The notes: generated from the letters alone by a model not told the origin. Counted from the first letter of the stretch, positions 34,718 through 47,250 are shown. The stretch is DNA of 64,000 nucleotides from Henningerozyma blattae CBS 6284 (GCF_000315915.1 NC_020188.1:17501-81500); one strand, 5' to 3'. Numbers and translations: made by a program.

Positions 34718-37000
34718 ATGAACAATAACAATTTCAATAATACCAATCCTCATTTGAATTCAAATTTTTCTCAATATGAACCACTTCAACAACCAAGCGC
34801 CATAACTGATTTAGATGGCGGTCCATATCTACGTGGGAGAGATTCACAGTTATCGTTACAAGATCAATATTCGACTAATAATAATAATAGTAGTAACAAT
34901 AGCAACAGTAGTAACATCAACTCAAATGGCCTACTTCCAAGCGGTTTCACTGATGTACCTTCTTTAAATTTTCCTACAACTCCAAACTCCATCTCCAATC
35001 AACAACAACAACATCCAAATAATAATTTGCAACAACAACAATTTGAAACAAATGGTATGAGCTATAATAATAACAATAATGGCAATATAAATCCTATGTC
35101 TTCTCAATCTAATGGATATTCTTCTGAATTTCAACAACCTCAATCGTTATTATATACCCATACTAATAACTCCCAAAATCTATTAAATCAACAACTGCAA
35201 GGTCAACAACAACAAGCAGCTTATTCATCTCCCACCCAATATTCTATATCTTCCGATTATAATAACAATCAAAACTCCAATACAAATCCTAATTCAATAT
35301 TAAACACTGATACAATTAGTAGATCCAACAGCCCCTATAACCAAATTACAAACAATACTGCATCTTCTCCTGCCAGAAGCAATACACCTTTACAATATTC
35401 TACCCAACCAAATCCAAACTCAAATTCAAATATGACGTCAGTGAGCACTCCTAATGCACCTGGTAACTCAAATGGTGCCCAACCAACCTCCAATCCACAT
35501 AACTCAAATTATATGTATTTTGAAAGAAGGCCTGATCTATTACCAAAATCAATTCAGGATAGAGCAGCTGGTGTCAAATTAAAGATTGAAAATTTTTATC
35601 AATCATCCGTTAAATTAGCTATTGAAAGAAATCAAAGAAGAATTGAATTAGAAAATGAATTAAATTCCTTTAATTATTCGAATGAAAGAAATTCAAGAAA
35701 GCTGATCTCCTTAGGTAAGAAAGAATCTCAATTTCTAAGATTAAGAAGAACTAGATTATCATTAAATGATTTTAAAACAATTAAAGTCATTGGCAAGGGT
35801 GCATTTGGGGAAGTTAGATTAGTGCAAAAGACAGATACAGGTAAGATTTATGCTATGAAGACTTTATTAAAGTCTGAAATGTATAAGAAAGATCAATTGG
35901 CTCATGTTAAAGCCGAAAGAGATGTCTTAGCTGGCAGTGATTCTCCATGGGTTGTCTCATTATATTACTCTTTTCAAGATAATCAATATTTGTACCTAAT
36001 TATGGAATTTTTACCAGGCGGGGATTTGATGACAATGCTAATTAGATGGCAAATTTTTACTGAAGATGTGACAAGATTTTATATGGCAGAATGTATATTA
36101 GCAATCGAAGCGATTCATAAATTAGGATTCATTCATAGAGATATAAAGCCAGATAATATTTTGATTGATATTAGGGGCCATATCAAACTATCCGATTTTG
36201 GTTTGTCAACTGGGTTCCACAAGACACATGATTCAAATTATTATAAGAAATTATTACAGAAAGATGAAGAAGTAAAAGGAAATCCGAATCAACTTTCCAA
36301 CCCAACCCAAAACCAGAACAATAATAACCGCCAATCGATGGTTGTAGATTCAATTAATCTAACGATGTCAAATAGGCAACAAATTCAAACTTGGAGAAAG
36401 TCACGTAGACTAATGGCCTACTCAACTGTGGGTACCCCAGATTATATTGCCCCTGAAATCTTTTTATATCAAGGTTATGGTCAAGAGTGCGATTGGTGGT
36501 CACTTGGTGCCATTATGTATGAATGTTTAATTGGTTGGCCACCCTTTTGTTCTGAAACCCCTCAAGAGACATATAGAAAAATTATGAATTTTGAACAAAC
36601 TTTACAATTTCCTGATGACATTCACATTTCTTATGAAGCAGAGGATTTAATTAGACGATTACTAACTCATTCTGATCAAAGATTAGGTCGCCATGGTGGT
36701 CCAGATGAAATTAAATCACACCCGTTCTTCAGGGGTGTTGATTGGAATTCAATCAGACAGGTTGAGGCACCTTACATTCCAAAACTAAGTTCAATTACGG
36801 ATACAAGGTTCTTTCCAACAGATGAATTGGAAAATGTACCGGATTCTCCTGCTATGGCCCAAGCTGCTAAACAAAGGGAACAAATGTTGAAACAAGGTAA
36901 TAATTCTAATAATGGAAATCGTGCAACAAAAGAAGACTTGCCATTTATTGGCTACACTTATTCTAGGTTTGACTATTTGACAAGAAAAAATGCCATTTAA
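34718..37000 (+). CDS. CBK1: NDR/LATS-family protein kinase Cbk1
   Basis: 760 residues. The first 270 are Asn/Gln/Ser-rich with many polyN/polyQ runs (disordered region that in S. cerevisiae docks substrates and regulators). An N-terminal regulatory helix region (about 275-345) for Mob2 binding precedes the kinase domain. The kinase domain has [11 protein letters not shown] (P-loop), AMKTL (Lys), [13 protein letters not shown], an NDR-type insert of about 60 residues, and then GTPDYIAPE. The C-terminal hydrophobic motif [16 protein letters not shown] contains the phosphorylatable Thr/Ser position. Cbk1 with Mob2 drives the RAM pathway for cell separation and polarised growth through Ace2 and Ssd1. 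It lies next to YGP1 as in S. cerevisiae. Confidence 0.97.
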   Translation: MNNNNFNNTNPHLNSNFSQYEPLQQPSAITDLDGGPYLRGRDSQLSLQDQYSTNNNNSSNNSNSSNINSNGLLPSGFTDVPSLNFPTTPNSISNQQQQHPNNNLQQQQFETNGMSYNNNNNGNINPMSSQSNGYSSEFQQPQSLLYTHTNNSQNLLNQQLQGQQQQAAYSSPTQYSISSDYNNNQNSNTNPNSILNTDTISRSNSPYNQITNNTASSPARSNTPLQYSTQPNPNSNSNMTSVSTPNAPGNSNGAQPTSNPHNSNYMYFERRPDLLPKSIQDRAAGVKLKIENFYQSSVKLAIERNQRRIELENELNSFNYSNERNSRKLISLGKKESQFLRLRRTRLSLNDFKTIKVIGKGAFGEVRLVQKTDTGKIYAMKTLLKSEMYKKDQLAHVKAERDVLAGSDSPWVVSLYYSFQDNQYLYLIMEFLPGGDLMTMLIRWQIFTEDVTRFYMAECILAIEAIHKLGFIHRDIKPDNILIDIRGHIKLSDFGLSTGFHKTHDSNYYKKLLQKDEEVKGNPNQLSNPTQNQNNNNRQSMVVDSINLTMSNRQQIQTWRKSRRLMAYSTVGTPDYIAPEIFLYQGYGQECDWWSLGAIMYECLIGWPPFCSETPQETYRKIMNFEQTLQFPDDIHISYEAEDLIRRLLTHSDQRLGRHGGPDEIKSHPFFRGVDWNSIRQVEAPYIPKLSSITDTRFFPTDELENVPDSPAMAQAAKQREQMLKQGNNSNNGNRATKEDLPFIGYTYSRFDYLTRKNAI

Positions 37001-39627
37001 TCTAATTAATGTATGAGTAATTATTTCCTCAAACTTTTTAGTAACAATTCATATGGGGAAAACAATTGAAGTTTCAGACAACGGACGGGATACAACACTA
37101 TTATTTATCTTTTTTTTTTAATAAACGCCATTACTAATTTATTCAAGAAAATCACTTAAAAAGAATTCAACCATATATTAATTAGATTAGCTTTTAATTA
37201 CAATTATTATTGTACTAGATGTATAGAAAATCATGGCTATTGTAGATTATGCCATTCCCAGTAAACTTCTTATAAAAGGGGCTTATAGGTATTTTAGTAG
37301 TACAGTATGATAGAAGATTAGATTGTTTATATACATATTATTAATACAGACTTTCTTTTTTTAATTGCTATTTTTTAACTATTCCGTTACTTGTTTTGAC
37401 CTTGTATGATTTACTTGACACCAATAGTCTAGTTAGGAAATCATATTGTATAAAGTCGATTATACCTCATAAGCAACTCCAAGTAAACATAGAGAATCTT
37501 GGCATTTTATATCTTTTAAGTAGCTAGCCCTAATTAATAACAGTTCGTCAATTAGGCTTCGTAGTAAAGAATATTGAACTGTACAATTAGCACAGAAGAT
37601 TACGTTACAAATGTTGCATCCCAGAGAATTTTTTATTTTCTAAAATATTATTCAAAATAGAGATTAAACTAGGTAAGCAAATACTAATACAAAATATTAT
37701 CGCTTTCAATTTTTTATCCAGAAGAATACCCTATTTCTAAAATTAGATGCTAGTGCTTAGTTTCTTGATTGCTCAGTTTGGCGAAAGTTCAATTATCTCG
37801 AACTATTTGATGGGTAGCAGTTTATCCAGTTCAACTATTGACTTCTTCTCGTAGTTATCTTACATGACCCCAACTTCCCTAAAGGTTTTTAGGTTCCCAT
37901 TTTAAATAGCAAAAGGAGAAAGATTCGTTAATAATTCCCAATTACTGCCTGATTATTTCTATTTTGAATTACAAAATACGTATTAAAACCTTTCTGTAAA
38001 TATACAATAGAATTTGAAATGAACTTTGACGTATGAGCAGTTACTATTTTTGATAAATCTTATTTTCAATCTGGATACCATCATCTTTTCAACGAATAAT
38101 CATCTCCAAAATAGTCTTTTATACTCGAATACTGAAATTAATTCAGGCATTATCTATATAGGTTAATTTGAAAAATAAATAAAATTTTTACTATTATAAA
38201 GTAGTTTACCATTTCTGTTCGAATGCCAAACAAAGATAAATAACGTTCGAGTTCTAAAGGTTTAAGAACTTCAGTTGCAGAACCCAAATAGACATTAGAC
38301 AAGAATAATATGTCAAATTTTGTACAGGATATATTTTTTAATATATGAATAATATGACAAAATACAAATTAGACAAAGGCAAACAAGCCCCTTGTAAGCG
38401 CAGATTTTTAAGTTTAAATAGTGATTAGTCCGTTTTTGGATTCAGGCGTTAATTTCGATAATTCTATTTTTCAAATAAAAAAAATTCAACAGGTGCTTGT
38501 CAACATTGTTTAAAAGGACCATTTCCTTGAATGTTTCCCCTGATATTTCTTCTCAATTTACCCTTGATGGCTGTAAAGATATATGTACCGGTTTCGTAAT
38601 AGCACTTTTATTCCTCATTTGGTCACTCCGAAACTTGGCATCCCAAAAAAGGGCGCAATCGAAGTCAAGACATTGACTTTAAATGACAACTAAAAAGGAT
38701 AATAAAAATGGTACCTTGAAAATAACTATTCAAAAATATTTTGTTTGTTGTAAACATACATCCGCTATAGAGATATACGACTTAGTTTGGTTTCGAGAAA
38801 TAACCAATTGAGTAAAATAAGTTTGTATCAAAAGTGTCCAAGAAACTGTTAATGCTTTTAGTTCCCTTTTAGAGCTTTTATTTTAAAATAGAAGACATCC
38901 TGATACAAATAGTTTTTTGAGGGCGCACTACTAATGAAGTTGAACGTTGTTTTAAACATGTGTCCCGTTTGTATTTGTGAGTGTATAGTAAATAAAGAAT
39001 TGAAAATCGAGGTTAATTAGTTTACCTCTTATAGAAACGATAATAAAAGAAACCACCAATATTCTTCCCCTATTCAAGTAGTTTTACCTTTTTGAAAATT
39101 TTTTATTTTTTAATCCCCCTAAACGAGCGAACTTGTTATTCACTTTATTCTTGAGGTAGATGCTTCAATTGATAAAATAGCTCTTATCTCGTACAATTCA
39201 ATGAATTCTTCGAAGAACTTTCAATAATGAACAATTTAATTTTCAATTTTAGGGGATAATTAAAAAGTTACTTTTATTAGTTGGAAATATTTCAATAATA
39301 TTTTTATTGGTCATACACTCTTTATGCTATTTACGATGTTTACTTTTATCCTTAAGTGACTTGGTAACATATTATACAAAGCTTCTGCTTCATGACCGCT
39401 TTGGTTAATTCATTTATTTTTACTTTTTGATAACTAATTGTCTATAGAAAATGCTTTGTAAGCTTATTTTATGAAAGCTATATAAACTCCCTTGAAATTG
39501 ACTATTAAAAGCTATTTCTGTTCGTAAGTCATTCCTTAAATTAGTATTTATATATCATAACAACTACAATCAAAAGCTTAAAATTGTACGATTAAAATAT
39601 TAATCAAAAACAACAGCATTTAAAAAA
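37001..39627. other. Long intergenic region CBK1-YGP1
   Basis: 2.6 kb, unusually long for the conserved part of the window. No ORF above noise and no tRNA or snoRNA recognised by eye. The right end carries the YGP1 TATA box and an A-rich leader. Confidence 0.55.
39479..39486 (+). promoter_or_regulatory. TATA box of YGP1
   Basis: TATATAAA about 145 bp upstream of the ATG at 39628. YGP1 in S. cerevisiae is strongly stress- and starvation-induced, in keeping with a TATA-containing promoter. Confidence 0.55.
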
Positions 39628-41076
39628 ATGAAGCTACAAATCACTGTTACAACTCTATTAGCTGCATCTGCTACTGTATTGGCAAGCCCAGTTGGAGATG
39701 ACTCAAACGAGAAAAGAGGCCTAGGTAAGTATTTTGGCCGTAAAGATGCTATAACCACAGTCCAAATGGCGCAAGCATCAATGGAAGGAATGTCTATGGC
39801 ACCAGGCGAGACTATGGCAGGAATGTCTATGGCACCAGGCGAGACTATGGCTGGCATGTCAATGCCAATGTCTACAAGCTCTTCAGTTACAGATTCTGCA
39901 ACATTCGCAACCGCAGTTACTGATCTTTCTCAACCATCATTCACCACAATGCCTGATACACCATTAGTAGTTAATAATAGCACCAATTCTACGTCATCTA
40001 TTTCTAATGGAACAAATTCTACTTTCTCCAATTCAACCATTAATAACTCTACTACTAATAATTCAACTTTCTCCAATAATACTTATTCAAACAACACTGT
40101 TTCGAACAGTACTGAATTGAATAATACTGCTAGTCGCACTACAACCGCTCCAGATTCCGAGGCAACTCGTTCTGTTTCCAATAGTACTGCATTAAACGGA
40201 ACCTCAGGAAATCAAACCAACGGTACTAACGTATCAGGTGCAAATGACACTAAACCAGTTCCTGACAGATTCTTATACGTCTATACTGGTGGTAAGACTC
40301 AATTATTAACAAATACTTCTCATTATGACTTCATTACTTTATACAACACTACTAATGCTTTGAACTCTACAGAATTATACAATGTTTCTAAATGTGTTAA
40401 TGAATCCCTAGCTTCCAGATCTTACAGCGGTATTATTGTTTTAGGTAACCCAGACTCTATTGAATCATTAAGTTTCTTTAATGCTATCACTCTAAATACT
40501 ACCTTCCCTGTTATTGTTTCTGAAGATGCTGATTTGGGTATGGCCGTTGCAATGGTTAAGGGCGTAGCTAAATATGGTCCTGTTGTTGCTGTTGTTAATA
40601 ATATTGTTTATCCAGGTGTCTATGCTCCAAATGTTGCAAATTCCGACTCTACTAATGGTATCCCAATTGGTGTTTGTAACGACGCTAACTCCGTCGATTG
40701 GTACTTTGAATCAATTTACCCAACAATAATTAGGGACGTTCAAGCTAATTTCCGTAACTTTACAGAAGCTCCTGAAAAGACAGATGCTATTGTTCCTATT
40801 CTTTCTTACAACTCCGCTTTCCCAGTAAATTCTTTACCATTAATTAAAGGTTTAGTTATTGAAGCTAGAGGTACCAACTTCACATCAGTTGATGTAAAAG
40901 GTGCTGCTTATCCAATCATTTTTGCCTCTGATAATGCCTATGTTGGTCCTTCTCAAGTTCCAGAAGGCGCAATTGCAGGTGGTTCTTTAGATGTTACTAA
41001 GTCTCAACTTTTGTTATCTATTGCTGTTTCCCAAGGTGTCACTAACGCAACTGAATTACAAAAGCTATTTATTTAA
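39628..41076 (+). CDS. YGP1: Secreted glycoprotein of the Ygp1/Sps100 family
   Basis: 482 residues, longer than S. cerevisiae Ygp1 (about 354). The signal peptide ends at residue 19 (VLAS), with a Kex2 Lys-Arg at 29-30. There follows a Met-rich tandem repeat (about 50-80; EGMSMAPGETMAGMSM), then an Asn/Ser/Thr-rich stalk (about 110-210) with dozens of N-glycosylation sequons. The C-terminal domain (about 215-482) matches Ygp1: LYVYTGGKTQLLTNTSHYDF, ELYNVSKCVNES, and the end SQLLLSIAVSQGVTNATELQ. The domain is related to asparaginase folds, but the family has no known enzymatic activity. The extra length is in the stalk and the Met repeat. It is next to CBK1, as in S. cerevisiae. Confidence 0.92.
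   Translation: MKLQITVTTLLAASATVLASPVGDDSNEKRGLGKYFGRKDAITTVQMAQASMEGMSMAPGETMAGMSMAPGETMAGMSMPMSTSSSVTDSATFATAVTDLSQPSFTTMPDTPLVVNNSTNSTSSISNGTNSTFSNSTINNSTTNNSTFSNNTYSNNTVSNSTELNNTASRTTTAPDSEATRSVSNSTALNGTSGNQTNGTNVSGANDTKPVPDRFLYVYTGGKTQLLTNTSHYDFITLYNTTNALNSTELYNVSKCVNESLASRSYSGIIVLGNPDSIESLSFFNAITLNTTFPVIVSEDADLGMAVAMVKGVAKYGPVVAVVNNIVYPGVYAPNVANSDSTNGIPIGVCNDANSVDWYFESIYPTIIRDVQANFRNFTEAPEKTDAIVPILSYNSAFPVNSLPLIKGLVIEARGTNFTSVDVKGAAYPIIFASDNAYVGPSQVPEGAIAGGSLDVTKSQLLLSIAVSQGVTNATELQKLFI
39787..39864 (+). repeat. 33-bp tandem repeat in YGP1 coding Met-rich segment
   Basis: Two perfect 33-bp units (39787-39819 and 39820-39852), with a degenerate partial third. Each full unit encodes GMSMAPGETMA. 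In frame and likely length-variable. Confidence 0.9.
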
Positions 41077-41774
41077 AACTGAAACTAATACTTTCCCCCT
41101 TTATTCCTTGTTATTCCAGCTCCTTTACTAATTAATAGACAATATTCATACCTTATAAACAACTTCACATCTCATTCTTATAATAAATAATGAAGTTAAT
41201 TTTCCATATTTTTGTCCTACTTTCTCTTAATTCGATTCTAGTTTCAAATACAGTGGTGTAGTTTGTTGCATCTTTATGTGACATACCTTCACATTGTTCA
41301 CCCCAAACACTTTTGTTTCTTTACAATTTTTGCGGATTATTTTTATTCCATATTAACTCTTAACAATCTTTTTTTTTGACAAGAAAGCATTTTAGATTTT
41401 ATTTATGACTGTTATAACTATTCACAAATATATTATAGATACCCCATAATATTATTTCGTTTATACCGACATATTAGCTTAGAGTATTATTTTATTTTTT
41501 TCAGACCAATTTATTATACTCTGGCTATATCATTGTAAATAAATTATTAATAATTTTATATACTATTAATTAAACTAATAAAATGTAACTAATTGCTGGG
41601 TTTTTAATGCTCTACATTTACCATATATAATAACAAGTGATAATAAATAATTTACAATAGTACGTGATTTATAAGTTAAGAGCCGTTAAAATTTTTAAAA
41701 AAAAGAAAAAACAATAAAAAATTCTATAAAAACATATATGGTAAAAAAATTAGGTATAAATGTACATTAGTTGG
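41077..41774. other. Convergent intergenic region YGP1 / AAH1
   Basis: About 700 bp between convergent genes. Very AT-rich with poly-A/T runs. No gene seen. Confidence 0.55.
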
Positions 41775-42854
41775 TTAAGCATGACTAGCAGCATAAGCAT
41801 CACTAATCTTATTGACCCATTTAGCTACAATAGCTTCAACTTTATCACATAATTCTTCTTTTTTAGTTTTGGAGATCCATGAGGTATTAATACCATTTTT
41901 AACTATTTGGCCCCATGTGAAATAGCCCCAGTTTGGAAAAGCTTTATGAACGGCCAAATAATTATCTTCAATGTAACCACCAAAATAAGCAGGATCATCA
42001 GAATTTAGTGAGAAAGGATTACCATAGCTTAATAAGATATCCAAAGGTAACTCATCAACTTTCTTAATGACATTTAATTTAACGTTTGATAGAGGACAAA
42101 CAGTTAATAAAACTTTTTCTTTGGCCAATCTTTCCAATAGTTCTGTATCTTGCACAGAGTTGATCCCATGATCAATTCTTGTGACTTGCAACAGATCTAA
42201 CGAATCTGATACGTAAGAAGCTGGACCTTCTTCACCTGCATGGGCTGTTAAATTTAAATGTTTATTGTAAGATTTGGCCAAAGAGAAACATTCGACAAAC
42301 ATATCTGGAGGAAATGGTTTTTCTGCGGAATCTAAACCAAGACCATTAATTGTACCATCGGTCAAATATTTCTTAGAATCTTTAATCAATTGCAAACATT
42401 CATCTGGGTGGGTATGTCTTAATAAACACATAGTCAAACTGGATGTGATTTTGAAATCTCTTTCTGCCTTTGTACATGCCTTTTTGAACCCTTTAATAAC
42501 GGTTTCCAATGGAATGCCTCTTGAAGTATGTGATTGTGGATCGAAAAATAATTCAGCATGAATCACATTTTGCTTATTTATCTTCTTAAAGTATGCCATG
42601 GCTAATTCAAAGAAATCAATTTCATTGATCAAGACATTTGTACCAATGTAATAGTAATCCAAAAAGTCTTGAAGATCTTTGAATTGTTTGTATTTGGCAT
42701 TTAATTGTGGGATAGTTTTAGGGAAAGTGTCAGGCAATGTAATATTATTTCTTCTAGCCAATGGGAACAATAAATCAGGCTCTAGGGAACCTTCTAAATG
42801 CATATGGTGCTCACATTTTGGCAATTCTTTAATGAAATCTACTGGAACTGGCAT
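41775..42854 (-). CDS. AAH1: Adenine deaminase (adenine aminohydrolase)
   Basis: 359 residues of the adenosine/adenine deaminase family, a zinc TIM barrel converting adenine to hypoxanthine in purine salvage. Metal and catalytic residues are present: CEHHMHLEGSL (HxH pair), HAGEEGP (third His and catalytic Glu), RIDHG (His) and SLNSDDPAYFGG (Asp pair). It is near the S. cerevisiae length (347) with a few residues more at the C-terminus (...DAYAASHA). In S. cerevisiae AAH1 is YNL141W, well away from YGP1, so its position next to YGP1 marks one end of a rearranged block. Confidence 0.95.
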   Translation of the reverse strand: MPVPVDFIKELPKCEHHMHLEGSLEPDLLFPLARRNNITLPDTFPKTIPQLNAKYKQFKDLQDFLDYYYIGTNVLINEIDFFELAMAYFKKINKQNVIHAELFFDPQSHTSRGIPLETVIKGFKKACTKAERDFKITSSLTMCLLRHTHPDECLQLIKDSKKYLTDGTINGLGLDSAEKPFPPDMFVECFSLAKSYNKHLNLTAHAGEEGPASYVSDSLDLLQVTRIDHGINSVQDTELLERLAKEKVLLTVCPLSNVKLNVIKKVDELPLDILLSYGNPFSLNSDDPAYFGGYIEDNYLAVHKAFPNWGYFTWGQIVKNGINTSWISKTKKEELCDKVEAIVAKWVNKISDAYAASHA

Positions 42855-44417
42855 GCTGACTTAGGAGAAAAGGATTTAAATTCTGATTGGACTTTAGGGA
42901 ATAGAAAAAAACAGAATATAATATGAATAACGAAAACAAAATTAACATAGCAATACAAGATTCGAAATATACCATCAAATATTAGTTGACTATATATAAA
43001 TGAATTTTGCTATATATCTACAGTGGTTACTAAGAATTCTGAGATGCGATGGGATGAAAAATTTGCCAAAAAGAAGAAATTATAGAATTGTACCGAAAGG
43101 GAAACCCACTCATCGGAAAACTCACTCCTAACGACATTAGCAGCGAATACGGCATATAGAAGACATGTCTATACATATATATAAAAATATATATATGCTA
43201 TAATATATACTGCCATTAATTTTTATTATAGACCATAAATTTATAATCGATATAAAGCCAGCCGTTTCTAAACATAACTTGAGCAAAATAATATATAATA
43301 TGATAAAATTTGTCAATGAAATATTAACAATTTCAATGATAGTTTAAAATATTCAAACATATCTACAATATTTTACTACACGCTATACAAAGAGCTTCCA
43401 AATCTTGCGAACTGTACTCTTAACCACCACTGTATTGAGTTCTGAATAATCTTCATAAAATCATGTACAATAAGAAGAATTGTTGTAACCCTATTATACC
43501 CAATTCGAAACCCTATACAACAGACTACTTTCCGAATTAGGAAACACTACACAGGAACGAAATAGCGTCCTTATACCAATTACAGAAATCAACCCAAACA
43601 CCAAAGTATCACGTGCGCAGACGGGTAACGGTTTCAGCCTTTCCGTTTCTTTTTTTGTTCCCCGCCGTTTTTGTTTTTTTCGTCTGTTTGTCTGTTGTTT
43701 TCTCCTCACAAAACAAGTAAAACAGCTATCAGAATTACTTGGTTTACTATGTATAAATAATGTGTTTATACCAGTATACATCATTCAAGCTTCTAAGGAT
43801 TGTTTAATTATCCATTTACTACTCATTTCATATTGACTTGCTAAACTGCATATTTAATATCAGCCTTAATTTGTTACTTCTTAGGCATTCTCTTTCACTA
43901 CCGTTATTCATTGTGGTCCTCGGCTGTATTTTCTTATATATATATACAATTGTACCACGGCATAGATACATAAGGCAGTTCCATTAATTGGTATTATTCT
44001 GCCTACTATTACCCATTGAGAAAATACACTATCACAAGCGACTACAGCTACGATTTCAGTTCTCTCTTCTGTGTTATATTTCTAGATCCATATTTCGCTT
44101 TATCGTTTTTCTATTTTTATTTTATTTTTTTTACTTTTTTTCCATTTACCTTAAACTATTTTTTTGTTGTGTTTATTCCATCCCTCAATTTGGATCAAAC
44201 AAGAAACGTTGAAATTTGAAAATTGAAAAAAAAAAACTCAAATTAATTTAATTTTAAAAACAAAAAAACAAAAAAAAATTCAAACACAAAACAGTATTAC
44301 TATTACAAAAAAGCAAACAACAAAAAAAGATAGATCATTATAAAGAAGTTCATACTGAGAAGTGTTGAGATCCCCTCCAAACTTAAATATTTAATACAGC
44401 CATAGAAACGTTTACTA
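42855..44417. other. Divergent promoter region AAH1 / YCK2
   Basis: About 1.56 kb between divergent genes. It contains a CACGTG at 43610-43615, TA-rich stretches (about 43170-43210), and a long A-rich leader immediately before YCK2 (44218-44330). ORFs at 43494-44219 look like chance (T/F-rich, overlapping). No RNA gene was recognised. Confidence 0.5.
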
Positions 44418-46118
44418 ATGAATACCGCTACCTCTACCCCTCTCGGTGGTGCGATGTCTGCCACCGTCCCCCCAACTAATGTTAATGTAAATGCTACTGC
44501 CAATAATGCTAACAGCCCAAATGCTAATTCATCCACTTTAAACCCAAACGCTTTGACTAGCAATTCAACTGCACAAAACACAAATAGTGCCACCAGAGAC
44601 GATTCAACAATTGTTGGGCTTCATTATAAGATAGGTAAAAAAATTGGTGAGGGGTCCTTTGGTGTTTTATTCGAAGGTACTAATATGATTAATGGATTAC
44701 CTGTAGCAATTAAATTTGAGCCAAGGAAAACAGAAGCTCCCCAATTGAAAGATGAATATAGAACTTATAAAATATTGGCGGGCACTAAAGGTATACCATT
44801 AGCATATTATTTTGGTCAGGAAGGCTTGCATAATATCTTGGTCATTGACTTATTAGGTCCTTCGTTGGAAGATTTATTTGATTGGTGTAATAGAAGATTC
44901 TCTATCAAAACTGTTGTTCAAGTTGCAGTCCAGATGATTTCTTTAATCGAAGATGTTCATAACCATGATTTAATTTATAGAGATATTAAACCAGACAACT
45001 TCTTAATTGGCAGACCTGGCCAACCAGATGAAAATCATATTCATTTGATCGATTTCGGTATGGCAAAACAATATAGAGATCCAAAGACCAAACAACATAT
45101 CCCATACAGAGAAAAAAAATCCTTGAGTGGGACTGCAAGATATATGTCTATAAATACTCATTTGGGTAGAGAACAATCAAGAAGAGACGATATGGAAGCT
45201 CTTGGCCATGTCTTCTTTTATTTCTTAAGAGGTCAATTACCATGGCAAGGTTTAAAGGCACCAAATAATAAACAAAAATATGAAAAGATTGGTGAAAAGA
45301 AAAGATCAACAAATGTTTATGATTTATCCCAAGGTTTACCAATTCAATTCGGTCGTTATTTAGAAATCGTGAGAAATCTATCCTTTGAAGAAACTCCCGA
45401 TTATGAAGGTTATAGAAGATTATTATTGTCTTCATTGGATGATATTCATCAATCCCCTGATAGCCAATATGATTGGATGAAATTGAATGGTGGTAGAGGT
45501 TGGGATTTGGCTATTAATAAAAAGCCAAATCTACATGGTTATGGTCATCCAAATCCACCAAATGAAAAATCGAAGAGACACAGAAATAAAATGCATAATC
45601 AACAAGCTGCTCAAGCCGCACAAGCGCAACAAGCTCAACAAGCCCAGTTACAACAAGCTCAGCAACATCAAGCTCAACTACAACAGGCTCAACAAGCTCA
45701 ACAACAAGCTCAACAAGGTCAATTGAATAATAATATTAATAATATAAATAACACTGGCGATTATGATATAAATGATCTACAGCAACCTAAATTAGATCCA
45801 ACTTCATATGAAGCTTATCAACAACAAACACAGCAGAAATATGCTCAACAGCAAGCTGCTACTAATAATAACCAACACCATCATCATCACACTACTCAAC
45901 AAAATGCTAACGCTAATAACTTACAAAACCAAAATAACCAACAACAAACTGTATACAATTATCAAAAACAACCAACAACTTCAAATGTTCAAAATAATCC
46001 AATGAACAATACCACTAATCATCATCAGAATCCAAACGTTAACCAAAACAAAGTAAGTCAAGATGGCGATTCAATTGAATCAAAGAAGGGGTTCTTTGGA
46101 AAACTAGGTTGTTGTTAG
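44418..46118 (+). CDS. YCK2: Plasma-membrane casein kinase 1
   Basis: 566 residues. The kinase domain at about 75-360 is almost identical in sequence to S. cerevisiae Yck2/Yck1: GKKIGEGSFGVLFEG, RDIKPDNFLIG, LIDFGMAKQY and the CK1 signature GTARYMSINTHLGREQSRRD. After the domain comes a long Gln/Ala/Asn-rich tail (about 400-540) and a C-terminal FFGKLGCC, the palmitoylated di-cysteine that anchors these kinases at the plasma membrane. Substrates in yeast include glucose sensors and endocytic cargo. S. cerevisiae has the YCK1/YCK2 pair from the whole-genome duplication. I use YCK2 for position (beside CUZ1). Its orientation is reversed relative to S. cerevisiae. Confidence 0.93.
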   Translation: MNTATSTPLGGAMSATVPPTNVNVNATANNANSPNANSSTLNPNALTSNSTAQNTNSATRDDSTIVGLHYKIGKKIGEGSFGVLFEGTNMINGLPVAIKFEPRKTEAPQLKDEYRTYKILAGTKGIPLAYYFGQEGLHNILVIDLLGPSLEDLFDWCNRRFSIKTVVQVAVQMISLIEDVHNHDLIYRDIKPDNFLIGRPGQPDENHIHLIDFGMAKQYRDPKTKQHIPYREKKSLSGTARYMSINTHLGREQSRRDDMEALGHVFFYFLRGQLPWQGLKAPNNKQKYEKIGEKKRSTNVYDLSQGLPIQFGRYLEIVRNLSFEETPDYEGYRRLLLSSLDDIHQSPDSQYDWMKLNGGRGWDLAINKKPNLHGYGHPNPPNEKSKRHRNKMHNQQAAQAAQAQQAQQAQLQQAQQHQAQLQQAQQAQQQAQQGQLNNNINNINNTGDYDINDLQQPKLDPTSYEAYQQQTQQKYAQQQAATNNNQHHHHHTTQQNANANNLQNQNNQQQTVYNYQKQPTTSNVQNNPMNNTTNHHQNPNVNQNKVSQDGDSIESKKGFFGKLGCC

Positions 46119-47250
46119 CTTCAATTGGCTTAATGTTAGATTACAATTCATCAATTGCATAACATCCCCATTCTTATTAACATTATTATCATTATCATTG
46201 CAATAAAGATGTGCTGTAGCGTATTTTATTAAAACTTGTAATGCCTTTTTTGTTTTCATCTTTTTTTTTCCCTCGTTTACTTTACTCTATTCCAATACTA
46301 AGTGCATGCGCTTTCATTTTCCTTTTATAAGAGGGGACTAATCAACTATATATTATCATTTGGACCATTACGATGACAAATTTCTCCCATTTCTTTTAAT
46401 AAGAATCATTTAGGCATTTTCTATTAGAATCAAATTGTAAATCTCCAGTCAAATTAATTAGCCAAGATTATTGTAACGAGAACTTAATTCATTGATTTAA
46501 TTTCCATCTGCTTGCCGGCTCAACTAACTTCTCAATACCTACCAATTTAGCTTCAATATATAAACATTGATCGCAAAATCTATTACAATATTACAGTTAC
46601 TATTAGTATTTTATATTATTTCTTTCTTAAGAAAAGTTACTGATCTCCTTAATCTTGGCTGATTTTATTATGTTTTCATTTGTGTGTTTCCCATTTTTTT
46701 TTAATTACTATTAACCCTGATTTAGCCTTAATGCCATTGTAAGCATTACTATTAGAGTTAAATTATTATCATCATTTATATATCATGTCTACTTTACTTC
46801 TCACTTTTTTTATTCACCTTTTTACTGTCCTATTTTACCCGTCACTATATTACTTATGTAATTACTTTAAATTAATATATAATCGTTTATTTAAATGTCT
46901 TTGCAGATTTTCATCTGTTCATATACATATTCTTTGTCATTATTTAGTTAATTATAAAATGCTACATGCATATATCGATGACTTACAAATAACTATGTAA
47001 ATAAATGTAGATTATGTAACTTAGATATCATTATGTATTGCTAGAAAGCCTTTAAATTCCTTATAAAAGAATAACATTTGTTATCAAAATTTGGATAGTC
47101 TTATCATAAGAATCACTATTTTAAAATGAATATAAAAGATCATACCTCATGTTTATGCTTATGTCCACTAAATTGAATCCATAATTAATATCCGAAACCT
47201 TATGAATAATACTTAATATTTGGCCGTCAGAGGTAAATATAAGGATTTAG
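46119..47250. other. Convergent intergenic region YCK2 / CUZ1
   Basis: About 1.1 kb between convergent genes, AT-rich. A 71-codon ORF (46785-47000) is hydrophobic and without motif; not called. Confidence 0.55.

Noticed and set aside
43494..44219. Short ORFs in the AAH1/YCK2 promoter
   Set aside because: Overlapping and opposite-strand, Phe/Tyr-rich from T runs; they occupy a promoter region.
46785..47000. 71-codon hydrophobic ORF between YCK2 and CUZ1
   Set aside because: Low-complexity, T-rich composition between convergent genes; no motif or good start context.
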